Shown here piece by piece: positions 19,818 through 31,866 of a stretch of 64,000 nt of DNA. Where the stretch lies: assembly GCF_000218685.1 (NCBI RefSeq), contig NW_006763293.1, positions 1,795,968-1,859,967 of the forward strand, given 5' to 3'. Numbering within the stretch: the first letter of the stretch is position 1; every line of letters starts with the position of its first letter. A model generated the notes under the pieces. That model was not told the DNA's origin. It was given only the letters and a program-made list of their open reading frames with translations, and ran no database searches. Made by a program: the position numbers and the translations under genes. This DNA comes from Serpula lacrymans var. lacrymans S7.9. Taxonomy: Eukaryota > Basidiomycota > Agaricomycetes > Boletales > Serpulaceae.

Positions 19818-22358
19818 TTATTTCAACCACCCTTTTGATTTACCATAATTTATGACGCAGCCTGCATTTTCAAATATAAACCTCTCAGGCTCAGTGGAAA
19901 CTACAGCTTGAGTTTTGCGTCCCCCCTTGCGGACCGTACTCGGTTGCTTCTTCTTTGTCGTCTTTATACACTTGGCTAATACTTCTTCCATCTCCAGGAG
20001 GCAGTCGTAACACTCTTTTTCTTCGTACCCTCCTAGAGCACTACGGCTTGCGACCGATGTGGTTCGTCGCGAGGGAGCAGGAGGTTTGAGCCGCTTGGAA
20101 TATAGCAATTTAAGAACAAGGTAATGTAACCACTAAAATGACCCGTCAATAAACAGAAAAAATCGACAAAAAGGAATTAGCTACCATCACATTAGTAAAT
20201 GGTCGATACTTCTGCCACGAGTTCAAGTTGTAACCTTTCATCATCCGATATACATCGAACTGGTAATCTCCTGTGTGACTCAAAGCATCAAGAACTTGGT
20301 TCTTCCTCGACAATTCAATATCTTACCTTCGCCCTCAAATATCTCTTCGTCGAAGTGAGTCCAGTATGTCTTAGACTCATTTGCATCCATTCGTGAAAGC
20401 CCGAGGTCGATGATGGTAGCTTTTAGCCCAAAGCGGATGTCATCCATGGGCATTTTTGTTAATCGTTTTGTTTTTGGTATAGGGACGGTTTTAACCAAAA
20501 TCTGCCCCCAATGAAGATCACGATGCTAGTTCAAAATCAGCTCAAAACTCGACCTCTACTAAAAATTTATCTGACTGACCTCAAAATTGACGAGCTCTTC
20601 TGCTTGTGAAAGAGCCATGGCTACTTGCCAAAATAAACTACACGCTTGATGCCAGCCCAACTTCGCCGTGTGTGTGAATGTAAATGCTTCAAGATCAGGC
20701 CCACCATTGGGCAGCACGATGATAGCATAAGTCTGCGAAAGACTGAAAGTATCTGTATGATCAACTCAGTTAAAGGATAGCAATACAAAATATAGCTTGA
20801 ATTTACCTGGGCGTATACTTTCGGAACCCTTACGTTCATTATATTCGTCCCATAGATCGAGCAGTAAGGAAGGATACCGACCTCGAACAATATATGTCCT
20901 CAGTAGCTTTACAAAACCGTCACAAACCTCCCCTATGGCGCGAGTTACGATCATTTCTTTCAACACATCCTTGGCGTCGCTGGGTGCGGGAGTGTCTACA
21001 TCGTTGTAGACAGCCTTTGCTTCCTCGTCACGCAAGGGGATGACTTTGAGAACAACATCACCAATTCCAAAAACTTCTGAATACGAAGCTTCCCCGATTT
21101 TGTGGAATTTGATATCGGTAGCTGCTGCGTCTGCAGGTTGGACAATAGGATCGAAGGGAAAAGTTTCAATAAACGCGGAGAACTCGTATGGGTTATCCTG
21201 TGAGCATTCAGTTAGGAGCGGTAGCAGGTAGTCTGGTGGTGACGATGCGCTATTGTTGAGCTGGGGTGAAGGGGTTATGTCAAGCTGAGAAAAATCAAGC
21301 GAAAGGTCAAGATCCGTTGGGGTCGATGGTGATGGGGGGTAAGGAGCTTGATATAACGACCGACTGCCATTACGGCGGATAGGAGTTAGCTGTCGAGGTT
21401 TAGTAACAGGAAGTGGAGGAGGAGCAAGTGGCAGGTATATGGATGGGAGCGGTTGAGGTTGCACAGGTGGGGGAGACGGCAGTTTGGTTTTCGTTGTAGG
21501 AATACGGTAGGATGCTGGGGGAACGATCACTTCTACTTGGAGCTTCGACAGCTTTCGCGGAAGATTAGAAGGTTTGGGAGGTGTGCTTTGGAGTTGTGCC
21601 AAGGGAATGTCGTCAAGATGCTCTGAAACAACTTCAGGCTCTGATTCATCAGAAGATATGACAATGACATTCTTGCGCCCTGCGGGCCTCTTCATGGGCT
21701 TGACCGTGTACTCTTCTTCTTCACTGTCGCTGGTCGCGACAACACTTAGTATTTTAGCTGCCACTTTGCTCCCGCGCCTTGTGGGCATAGTAGTAACTGG
21801 ATTTACTTGAACGTTCGTTCGCGAGACCCTCCTTTCCTGGCTAAGTCGTCTCCCCGCATCATCAATAACAATGATATCCAAGTCTACCAAAGGCGAGTAG
21901 GGCTTTTTGGCTCCCAACGGAGTGCCTTTCGCACCATTAACTTTCGCCTTTTTCTTCGTGAGAACGTGTTTCAATGCAGCTGGCGTAATGTTGGGATGGA
22001 GTGGGGTAAGAGGCTGCCGGATGGGAGTATAATTGTCCATTTTTAATTCTGCTATCTTCTTCGACTCTAGAGTTTTCCGGACTCGAGCTCGTTTGTTGGC
22101 TACAGCCAACGGAGAAATAGTAGGTGAAGCCTGAGATCGTTTAGGTTTCTTCTGTACACGGACAGTCTTCGTTGGAGATGGAGATAAAATAAGTGTATTC
22201 TCCGTTTTCTTGGGCTTCTTTGTCACTGTGGACTTGAATGGAGATTCCTCGATGGTGTTTGATTTGAGATAATCTCGGTCATCGCGGTCTGAGACGTTGA
22301 CAATACGATGTCCTCGTCGCCCATACGAAAAGACTTGCTTGGTTCTTGTTCCAAGCAT
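19818..22358 (-). CDS. Haspin-type histone H3 Thr3 protein kinase
   Basis: Five coding exons (20807-22358, 20580-20752, 20327-20525, 20185-20270, 19818-20132), 774 residues. The first about 420 residues are basic, Ser/Pro-rich and disordered, starting with KQVFSYGRRG, which I recall as typical of fungal haspins. The kinase domain follows: FHKIGEASYSEVF glycine loop, VVLKVIPL lysine, hinge VLPNGGPDLEAF, catalytic HRDLHWGQIL and IIDLGLSR. Haspins usually carry DYT or DFT where this reads DLG. Haspin phosphorylates H3 Thr3 on mitotic chromatin, recruiting the chromosomal passenger complex. The start is the ATG at 22358; the open frame extends upstream without another ATG. It is divergent from PSF2. 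Confidence 0.93.
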
Positions 22359-22577
22359 TACAACGATAAACACCACAACAAAATATGAGAGTAAGAGTGA
22401 AATGGTGGGCAAATTGAAACGCGATGTGGTGGATGTCGAGAGCCAAAACTTGAAGGAGAAACGCGCGTTGAACTTTCGGACGCGTTCTAGTCACGTGCAC
22501 CAATGGGCGCGTCAATTAGCCATCGCGGCGTCGTCAACCGCGACCGTCAGTGGCAAGATCGATAATTGTTTGCAGCC
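22359..22577. promoter_or_regulatory. Bidirectional promoter of haspin and PSF2 with MCB-type motif
   Basis: Only 219 bp separate the two start codons. The gap holds ACGCGT (22480-22485), the core of the MluI cell-cycle box bound by MBF/DSC1 factors in ascomycete yeasts, plus GC-rich GCGCGT variants at about 22507 and a CACGTG at 22492-22497. Both flanking genes act in the cell cycle, so periodic co-regulation is plausible but not shown. Confidence 0.5.
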
Positions 22578-23362
22578 ATGGCCTTGCCTGTCTCTATCCG
22601 TGCATCTGTAACGCCTCTGGAGCTAGAACTGATCGCATCAGAAACACTGGTCGATATCGTACCTTTGATTTCAATGGAAAAGACTGCTTTCATTTCTGTG
22701 GGTTTTCTGAAACCGAGTTTCTCGAGGTACATTTTCATTTAATTCGATGCATAGGGCGCATATGGACCGCTTCGTCCACCAGTAAAAAGTCGTATACCTC
22801 TTTGGATGGCAACTAATCTCAAGCTGAAGAAGAAATGCCACATTGTTCCCCCTGATTGGCTTAACATTGGTACGCATAATCTCGGTACCTTGTTTATGGC
22901 AAGTCGATCTCAAACGTCAAAGCACTTGAAAGAATTCCTCCAAGAACGACTTACCCATGAAACAAGTTATCCAGCATTCAGCGATCTCCCTTTTCGGTTT
23001 GCTGAAATTGCTAAAGTCATTTTGGACGTGTATGTGATTACTAAAAGTTGACATATCAATTTGTAACCGTACTCACTTAATCGTATCAGGGCTTCAGACG
23101 ACTTGCAGAATCCAGACAAAATCAGGTCTCTCTTGAAAGACTTGCGCGAAGCTCGTCAAGCAAAGAGTCGCGAAGGTCTCCAAAAACTCGATCACAGCGA
23201 ACTGAGTGTACGTTGACTATTACTAGCCAATGCACATTAATTCTCATATTTTTCAAGTTACCAAATCTATGTTCTATGGAAATCAACGAGATCCGTCCTT
23301 TCTTCATTCAAGCAATGAGTGTTTTAACCAAATTAGTCAGAGAGCCTACTGCAGGACCCTAA
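22578..23362 (+). CDS. PSF2: GINS complex subunit Psf2
   Basis: Coding exons 22578-22697, 22755-22869, 22933-23029, 23090-23207 and 23258-23362, giving 184 residues in phase. Motifs of the family: TPLELELIASETLVDIVPL at the N-terminus, GAYGPLRPPVKSRIPLW, CHIVPPDWL, and the helical SLLKDLREARQAKSREGL. Psf2 is one of four GINS subunits. Together with Cdc45 and Mcm2-7 they form the CMG helicase at replication forks in the nucleus. Length matches fungal Psf2 (about 185-215). The third exon follows an AAG acceptor, which is slightly atypical. Confidence 0.95.
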
Positions 23363-23590
23363 ACATAGTTCCTTCGGGCCCATCGTAATAACCTTAGGTA
23401 TATCTTGCATCCACATTTTCCATCACGATCACACGAACAGCCTATTGAACTCAGTAACTCAGTAAACCAAATACATCCGTGTGCATTTTACATATCATAA
23501 TTGTCCACAGAACACTACAGAAATATCCGACGTGTAAACATTGTGGCAGCGACCATTGGCAGTGACCTAAACCAATAAGATACCGTGTGC

Positions 23591-26500
23591 TCAGGATCGA
23601 GATATTTCAAGCATCTTGGATAAAACGTCGATCCTTTCTTGAATATCCTTTAGCTCCTTCAGTATAGTTGCCTCACTCGACTACAGCAAAAGTTAGTACC
23701 GTATCCATGAAACTACCACACACCAACTTACCTGCTGCGTGTCGGGAAGCATCTTCACTAAATCATCGAAGGGTACCTTGCTGATCTCGAGTCCATATTC
23801 AGCGTCATCGCCATCGACTTCGGGGTCAACGTTACACGATAAAATTTGCTCGCCCGCATCGGCAGATTGAAGCCAGTTGCCCATCCAAGTATTTTTCACG
23901 CTGGTGGTTTCATACAGGGCAATGGCAGTGAGGGGAATGAAAAACAGTATGCTCATCAAGAAACGATTGAGCTACATGAGAAGTTCAGTAAAATGGTTGC
24001 TGCATGAAAATAACAAGAATTCTGTACCCTGGCATATGCCTCGAGGGAAAATAATGGCAAAAATCTGTAAGAATGGGATACGCTGTTAGCGTTATTGCTT
24101 ATGTGATAAAATCTAGGCACCAACTCGAAGGGGGCGACCAGAAAAGTTTCAATGAGGTTGAACGGTGCAGGATAGACGTAAGAGTCGGGGGCCCGTATCA
24201 TCGCGACCGTCTTAGCAGCGAAAAAGGTCATATATTCAGCTTCTGCATCCTCTACCACCTGAAGAGCATATATTTCAATAAGCCGGAACAGAGAACCACA
24301 GAAAACAACTCACGTCAGAGTAGGCGGAAGAAAATAGGGAAATGAGGACGTTGAGAAGAATGACCGCAGTAACAAGGTTCCACCTTCAAAGAATTTGTTC
24401 GACATTTGACTCCATGACCGAAATGCAAAAAAACTTACAAATAATACAATAGTTGGCCAACAGGGCTTGTAACGATTTAAGTAAACAATCAGAATGACCA
24501 TAGGTGAGATGTTTACCTTAGTGCGAATTTAGCGTAGTCAGGAGACCTGACATCACACAATCCTTGAGCTGGCCTCATCTCTATGCAATACTCCAATCAC
24601 TTACGAAAGTAATGCCTGAACTAGAACATGTACAATCTGCGGGTGATCATAGAACAAGCAATTAGTGGGTGAAAGTACACTGCTTTTCTATATATATAAA
24701 ATCGGGACTTACCACGCGCCCGTTCTCAGTCTCGCCGTCGGCAGCATCCAAAGCATATAGGCCTTGCCAGAAACCTAGAGCGAGTACAGATAGTAGCTAA
24801 ATGCATAGTGAGACAAACAAAAAGCAAACGTAGGTGGAAAGTACATACTGCAAAGAATATGCCAGATTCCTGCAGCATACGAGCTACACATATCTGCATA
24901 GTACCAATATACCTGGACGAATAAACAATGTTAAAACCTGAATGGAAATTTGCGATTTTAACTGACCTGAAACCATCGAATATCGTGACAAGCTCTATAA
25001 AACTGTAAATAACAAACTTTCAGGGATTGAAGGCAACTTAACTCATCCTATGATATCATATTATTCAAGAGTTAGGCTGAGCCATATAAAAGGAACTTAC
25101 CATATGAATGGAGACACGCAGCTAAGGACCTGGAAGCTAGTGAGTCGAAGCTCACTGGCCCTATCAGCATCGGCTCCTAAGCCCAGTACACGCAACACAA
25201 AGGCTGCTAGTAATAACGAGTCGGTTATGAAAGCAATAACATGCCAAAAGCCAATAGCCCTATAGCTAGCGAACCGGAGAAGTTTATACCACTGAGTATA
25301 ATCATAAGCTCTTGCCTTGGTTAACAAAAAAGATCAATTCTTACCCTTTGGATATCTATGATTTAAAAACTCAGCCCTCGTATTTAAAATATACAAAATA
25401 AGCAGTAGACATACCTTCAAAACAAAACGCGAGGGCCATGATGTACAAAATATATTCCCATGCGTCCACCGATGCATGGTCCGAGTTGAGGCGTTCGAGA
25501 GGCTCTCGCACTATTCAATCAATAATATTAATATAGTTAGCAGAGGTCCACACAGGATTTAAAAAACTAGAGCCTGACCTGCTTGCGAAAAAACGACTAG
25601 GAAAATAAGCCAAACAACGATCCGGAAGGAGTTCTGGTATCTAGTATCATGAAATGTCATTGGTGCAGTCTTGGTTAATATATTCGTAACGCTCACCGAG
25701 GCACAGAAATGCGAGCAGGGTCTATGCGGTTCCAGAATCCCTGAGCGCGAGTTTTATGATAGGGAAAGTCTAGAAAAGAATTAACATATTTGCAAATAGG
25801 ACATCTCACTAATTCTTACAGGTTATCTCGTTATTCTCGTTATTTCTCTGGATGATATCTCCTCTCCAAAGTGAATTGACCACTACAAATGGTAAGCTGA
25901 TGATTAATTAGCGTCTAACGAAAGGCCTTACCGTCTTGAGCTTCACTGGAGGATAGGAATATAGTACTGCAGATGAAGCAAATCAATATAACGAAACTCA
26001 AATGAGAAAGATAGCTTTACGCACCAATGAGAGTCTATAGCGACCTCAAGAGCACTAGAAAGTTCACTGACATCGCCATCAGGCTCTCTATGTTTGAAAC
26101 GCGTGCACATGATAGCATCCAATCTGTCGCTAGGGCCTTGATGCACGACCCTACGAGCGATTGCCTCACATGCAATCCCTACGCCAGGAAAAAAAGTTAG
26201 GTTGCAACGTGCTACATCAGAGGTAACTTTGCGTACCCCGTCCGTGATTCTCGCCAAAATCCGCGGGATTTGAGTATGCATCCCACATGAATTCTGCTCG
26301 AGCACGTAACAGACAATAGGGGAGCTTCAAGTTCCAAGTTCAATAAACAGTACTTCACTCAAATATTTGAATCACAGTAGGTGTTAACTCACAGCTTCGC
26401 CAAAGTCTCCGGCCGCAGCTATATATGCAGAGACAACGTTGGGAGTTACCACTCTGCTCGTAGCATCATTTATGCTTTTGACATCAACTTCGACGGGGAG

Positions 26501-26676
26501 TAATTTCACTGTCAAAGCTCGTAATCGTTTGATAAGTTCTTTAACGAAGCATGTGTTAACTGTTAGTGTGTATTTCGAAAACCCTTGTTGTACGCACTTG
26601 TCAAAGTATCTGGCGATGGCTTCAATGTCTTTGTCGACAGGACTGAAGCCTGCTCGTCGTCTCCATTCTGCATCAT
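23591..26676 (-). CDS. YVC1: YVC1-like TRP-family vacuolar cation channel
   Basis: About 22 coding exons. In order: 26598-26676, 26393-26538, 26237-26324, 26025-26178, 25932-25966, 25820-25882, 25697-25769, 25579-25640, 25415-25510, 25345-25355, 25101-25291, 25043-25047, 24967-24994, 24849-24912, 24713-24796, 24605-24636, 24517-24546, 24439-24465, 24314-24383, 24028-24258, 23732-23971, 23591-23680. Total 632 residues. A cytoplasmic helical N-terminus (LIKRLRALTVKLLPVEVD) precedes several membrane helices (e.g. FRIVVWLIFLVVF, ILFFIPLTAIALYE) and a pore-side region ESGIFF...GFWQGLYALD. A C-terminal coiled coil (ILKELKDIQERIDVLSKM) ends it. Yvc1 releases vacuolar Ca2+ on osmotic shock. Within 24028-24258 some 24 residues look inserted relative to what I expect, so a missed intron is possible. 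Confidence 0.88.
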
Positions 26677-26843
26677 GGCTGTCGCAGGAAAACGGTAGAA
26701 ATAATATTGAGCCGAATATCATGATTTTGCAGGGGCTTTCAGTGACAGCGCCAAAAATAGGTAACCAGTCCGAGTCTAACCTACAATTGCCTAGTAAAGC
26801 CGTACCTGGTTTGTTACTGTTTACCGATATCCTTCACTGCGCC
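26677..26843. promoter_or_regulatory. Bidirectional promoter between YVC1 and ARPC3
   Basis: 167 bp separate divergent start codons. I see no strong TATA box or recognisable repeated motif. Confidence 0.4.
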
Positions 26844-27562
26844 ATGCCAGTAAGACCTACATCTCATTTCTCAGCTTCAGATATTGACGATAATCACGTC
26901 CAAATCACATCTGATAGGCATACCACTCTGCGTTGAACGACGAGCAAGATGCGCGACAAGTCGGCAATATGGCAATTCTGCCCATTAAGACCAAAATTCG
27001 CGGACCAGCTCCTGTTGGTGAGTCAAAACATGTATCGAATCTGCAGCGAAGACGTTGACCCAGTCATTCGCCCAGCCAATCCTGAAGAAGGTGACATAGT
27101 AGACGAAACTCTCGACCTCTTCCGCGCCAATTCTCTCTTCCGTAACTTCGAGATCAAAGGGCCTGCGGATCGCCTATTGATTGTGTTAATCCTCTTTGTA
27201 TCTGACTGTCTTGCAAAGATTGGGACAGCCCGTACTGTTCCGACCCAAATCGAAGCATCCAAATCGCTCAATACTCTGTCAGTGGATAACTTTGCTATCC
27301 CAGGCGATGCCAACTTCCCATTGAACGCACATTACGCTGCTCCAGCAAGTAGATCAGATGCCGGTGAGTGCTCCAGTGACCTTGTTGTGTTTCGTACCCA
27401 TACCTTTGGTTAGAATATCTTCGCCAATATCTGACGCAGGTGCGTCAAGAGTTGGCAGCACGGTTAGTTGAACGTTTATACGCAGACGGGACTGGAAAGC
27501 CCAACAAGTGGTGGATGTCATTCCAGAAGAGGCGCTTCATGAACCGCAGCTTGGGCTCTTAA
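26844..27562 (+). CDS. ARPC3: Arp2/3 complex subunit ARPC3 (p21)
   Basis: Coding exons 26844-26849, 26918-27017, 27064-27363 and 27414-27562; 184 residues, the usual ARPC3 length. The first coding exon is only ATG CCA. Family motifs: GNMAILPIKTKIRGP, DLFRANSLFRNFEIKGPADR, NFAIPGDANFPLN, EYLRQYLTQVRQELAARL and the C-terminal KWWMSFQKRRFMNRSLG. ARPC3 is a structural subunit of the Arp2/3 complex that nucleates branched actin at cortical patches. The 46-bp intron 27018-27063 is preferred over a 34-bp alternative ending at 27051 because it has a CAG acceptor and a plausible length. Confidence 0.96.
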
Positions 27563-27649
27563 ATTATCTGTCATCGTGTAATCAAACATAGCTGGATAGT
27601 AATGTATCTCTCAGAAGTATGACAGCTCTGCAAGAACGTAAATTCGATG

Positions 27650-29319
27650 TCATGCTCGCCTCTTTCTTTCGTTTGGATTCTTTCTACCGTAGCCTATCGT
27701 AGGCAATTCGTTGGCTGATTTCATTGATCTCCCTTTACTTCCCCCACCAAGGATTCCTGGCATCCAGTCAGGATCTGACCAGTTCCCAACACTGACGCCA
27801 CCTTCTCCACCTTTCGCAATCAACCCTTTCAGCATCTTTTGCTCCTCCCGTTCCTTTTTGCCATCAACACGTTTCTTAGCTCGCATATAATCTAACTGGT
27901 CTTCGCGCAAAATAAGACCTTCTCCTGGGCCAGTTTTTGCAGATCCAGATTTCGGTGACGGGATGGAATACTTAGTTCCTCGAACTTTGTACTGGAAGTT
28001 TCTTTTAAGATGTATTTGCATTGCAGGCGCATCCGCTGCTGCATCCGATGAGGCGATTGTCACGGACGCTCGGAGGAGAGTTGGGTTTCCACACGATGGG
28101 CAGAACTGCTTAGAGTTATCTTTGCATATTCTGAGTCGCAGTTGTTAGAAAAGGGAAATACGAGAACAATCCAGGCTTACTTGAAACAGGCATGGCACCG
28201 AAGAACCCAACTTTTCACCTTCTGAATTCTCTTCCCTTCAGTCCCGACCAGGTTCAAACCCATCTGGAGTAAGACATTTTGCATTGCGAAATCGGCTGTC
28301 ATGCATCCGGCAAGGACAACTTCTTCTTCTCCCTTTTTCTTTGAGCCTCCCGCTGAAGGGAGAAGGTCTAAAGCACGGGATTTATGCAGAGCAACGTTGC
28401 CTGGAGTTATCCATTCGCCCTCGCCGTCATCGTCATCAGAAGGATCGTCGTAAATTGGCTGTGAAGGATCAGAAGGGGTACTCGATGGTGGGGCATCCGA
28501 CTCTGTAGTAGCACGCAGAGCTTGATCTGCGTCCGTGGTAATGTTTTCGTCGACTAGCTCAACTTCGAGAGGCTCCCTTTCTTCGCCATCGATTTCATCC
28601 TCAGGAGATACACCTGCATCTTCTGGTGCATTGCCGTCGTCACTTTCTACTACTTCTCTTTCCCGGACATCGAAATCCTCAGGGACATCTCCAGAGGTTT
28701 GTCCTTGCTCTTCAATCTCTTCAAGGCCACCTTCTACTTCCCCTTGCTGAACGCCATTTTCGGCCTCAGACTTTTGTGTACCGTCATGCGTGTCTTTTGG
28801 CGATGTATCCTGATCGGTGTCTTGTGAAGGTTTGTCGGATCTTGGTTCACTTTTGGGCAAGACAGTCTACTGGGTTATAATTCAACAAATCAGCATCGCA
28901 TTATTGGCAAGAGTACCTGCCTCGTTGCTTTCTTTCCCCAGCAGTTGTTTTTCTCGTTCATGAAGGGAGTGCGTCAAGGCGAGGACACATATATCGGCGT
29001 GTGATAAGACGGAGTAATCTCCTGTTTTTTTGGCGAACTGAATAACTAGAGTTCTATAATAAAAATCAGCCCATTAGGGATAAGAGATCAAGAACACACC
29101 TTGGACTAAAGACGCCGCATCTGGATTGCGTATCTCCACTCGAACACCTGCAGACAGGCCTAATCGTTCAAAATGTTCTCTCGCCCGTTTATCCTTTAAT
29201 TCTTCTAGTACTTGTGGGACTGTAAGATATACTTCGGCTAGCCCCCGCAAAGGAGACAAGGATAATAGTGGTCCTGAATCGAGTACAAGATTTTTACAGC
29301 GTGGTTTTGTCTCTGACAT
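27650..29319 (-). CDS. NOB1: Nob1, 20S pre-rRNA cleavage endonuclease
   Basis: Coding exons 29100-29319, 28921-29045, 28181-28866 and 27650-28130; 503 residues. The N-terminal PIN nuclease domain shows LVLDSGPLLS, VLEELKD and SVLSHADICVLAL, the acidic catalytic residues. An acidic low-complexity insert (residues about 115-230) follows. The C-terminal zinc ribbon is LRCHACFK...FCPSCGN (four Cys), and the tail carries WSDPDWMPG. Nob1 makes the final D-site cut that matures 18S rRNA on cytoplasmic pre-40S particles. To keep phase, the second intron (28867-28920) must use a GC donor (GCAGGT); a GT donor 4 nt later would break the frame. Confidence 0.94.
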
Positions 29320-29868
29320 CGATAGTACGATCGTCCCGTAGAATATAAGTATGTCACGGTGTAGATCAAAGTGCTATATCCCTGCTAAATATTCTATGAA
29401 TGGGGATATGAGGTGATTAGGTTTGCAGAGAATGCTCTTGAAAGGCTTACTTTGACCTGCAGGGAAAGGCAGGACAACGACGATAGATCGGGATTAAAGA
29501 TCAATGCTAAGGGTAAACCTGAATGGTGTGCAGAAAGTAAACTGCAGTATGTAGGATCGAATTAATTTAATTTTTAGGATTATTTTGCTCGTTATCTTAC
29601 CTGGGTCACGTGAGCTATCGGTCAAATCGGTCAGATCATATCATATCGGGAACAACTGCTATCGGTCAATCGACCGAATCACTTTTCAATAACTTTCCAC
29701 TTGGTGTGCATACGGGAATAGCCTGAGAATCGCGGGACGGGAGAAAGGTGATCTAAGGTGGGTAATCAGCAGGTACCCAACCAGTAACCATTTATATAGT
29801 GGAAGTGCGTTTCACAATTTTTAAAGGTATCTATCGCTCCGTTTCAGTCTGACAGTGTTTATTCCTAA
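29320..29868. promoter_or_regulatory. NOB1-LEU2 shared upstream region with repeated ATCGGTCA
   Basis: 549 bp between divergent genes. ATCGGTCA occurs three times (29617-29624, 29626-29633, 29661-29668) and is followed by the partly inverted GGTCAATCGACC. A CACGTG box lies at 29607-29612. All sit about 200-260 bp before the LEU2 start, a likely regulatory cluster. I see no clear Leu3-type CCGG-N2-CCGG site. Confidence 0.45.
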
Positions 29869-31233
<1,365 letters not shown>

Positions 31234-31866
31234 GTTCAGTTTGTAATTGCTGTGCAGTATAAGAGGCCAAAGAAGTAACTGTACTTGTATCACAAACGAA
31301 ACAATGTGAACTAGTTATGTTGGATAATTAGGGAATGAGAAGACGCGATTAGATGTAGTTCGGAGAAGCTTTACACCTCAGGTCTCGTGATCACCAAGGG
31401 GCCCCCCCATGATTCGTACAGACATAGCCGTTTCTGCTTATCTTCGCGCCATTTAAAAAGCACGGCCCGCTACCAGATTCTTGCATTGACACAGCTCCCA
31501 GGAAGCAATTCAGGTGACTGCAGTGGGGCCATGATCACGAGCAATCTGGTGGAAGCACGAAGTAATCAAATCGACTCCATTTTCCGTGCTCAGGCTTCCA
31601 TTGTTAAGTTGTTTTGGGATATATCTGGTAAGTTTTATTCAACAAAAAGAGTGCAAAACAGTATATCAAAAAATATCCATTGAGGCCTTCATTCCCAAGC
31701 CACTCGACTCGCACTAACAAAACAACGTTAAAACAATCCTCCAGGTCTACCAATAAAGCATGCATATAAGCTTCAAAGACGTACTCGCAGCATCATTGAT
31801 CCATAAATACTAACCAAGATGCCAACAGACTAACCTAAACTAAGGCGTTGCCCAAAAGTTAACTAA
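31234..31866. other. Intergenic region between convergent LEU2 and VPS17
   Basis: 3' ends of both genes face each other. A 98-codon frame at 31387-31683 (+) shows no family and no intron context. A poly-C tract lies at about 31400-31409. I see no gene. Confidence 0.5.

Noticed and set aside
25316..25344. 29-bp intron in the YVC1 gene
   Set aside because: Too short. Using the CAG acceptor at 25294-25292 gives a 53-bp intron and a better family match.
27018..27051. 34-bp intron in ARPC3
   Set aside because: In phase but very short with an AAG acceptor; the 46-bp version ending in CAG at 27063 is preferred.
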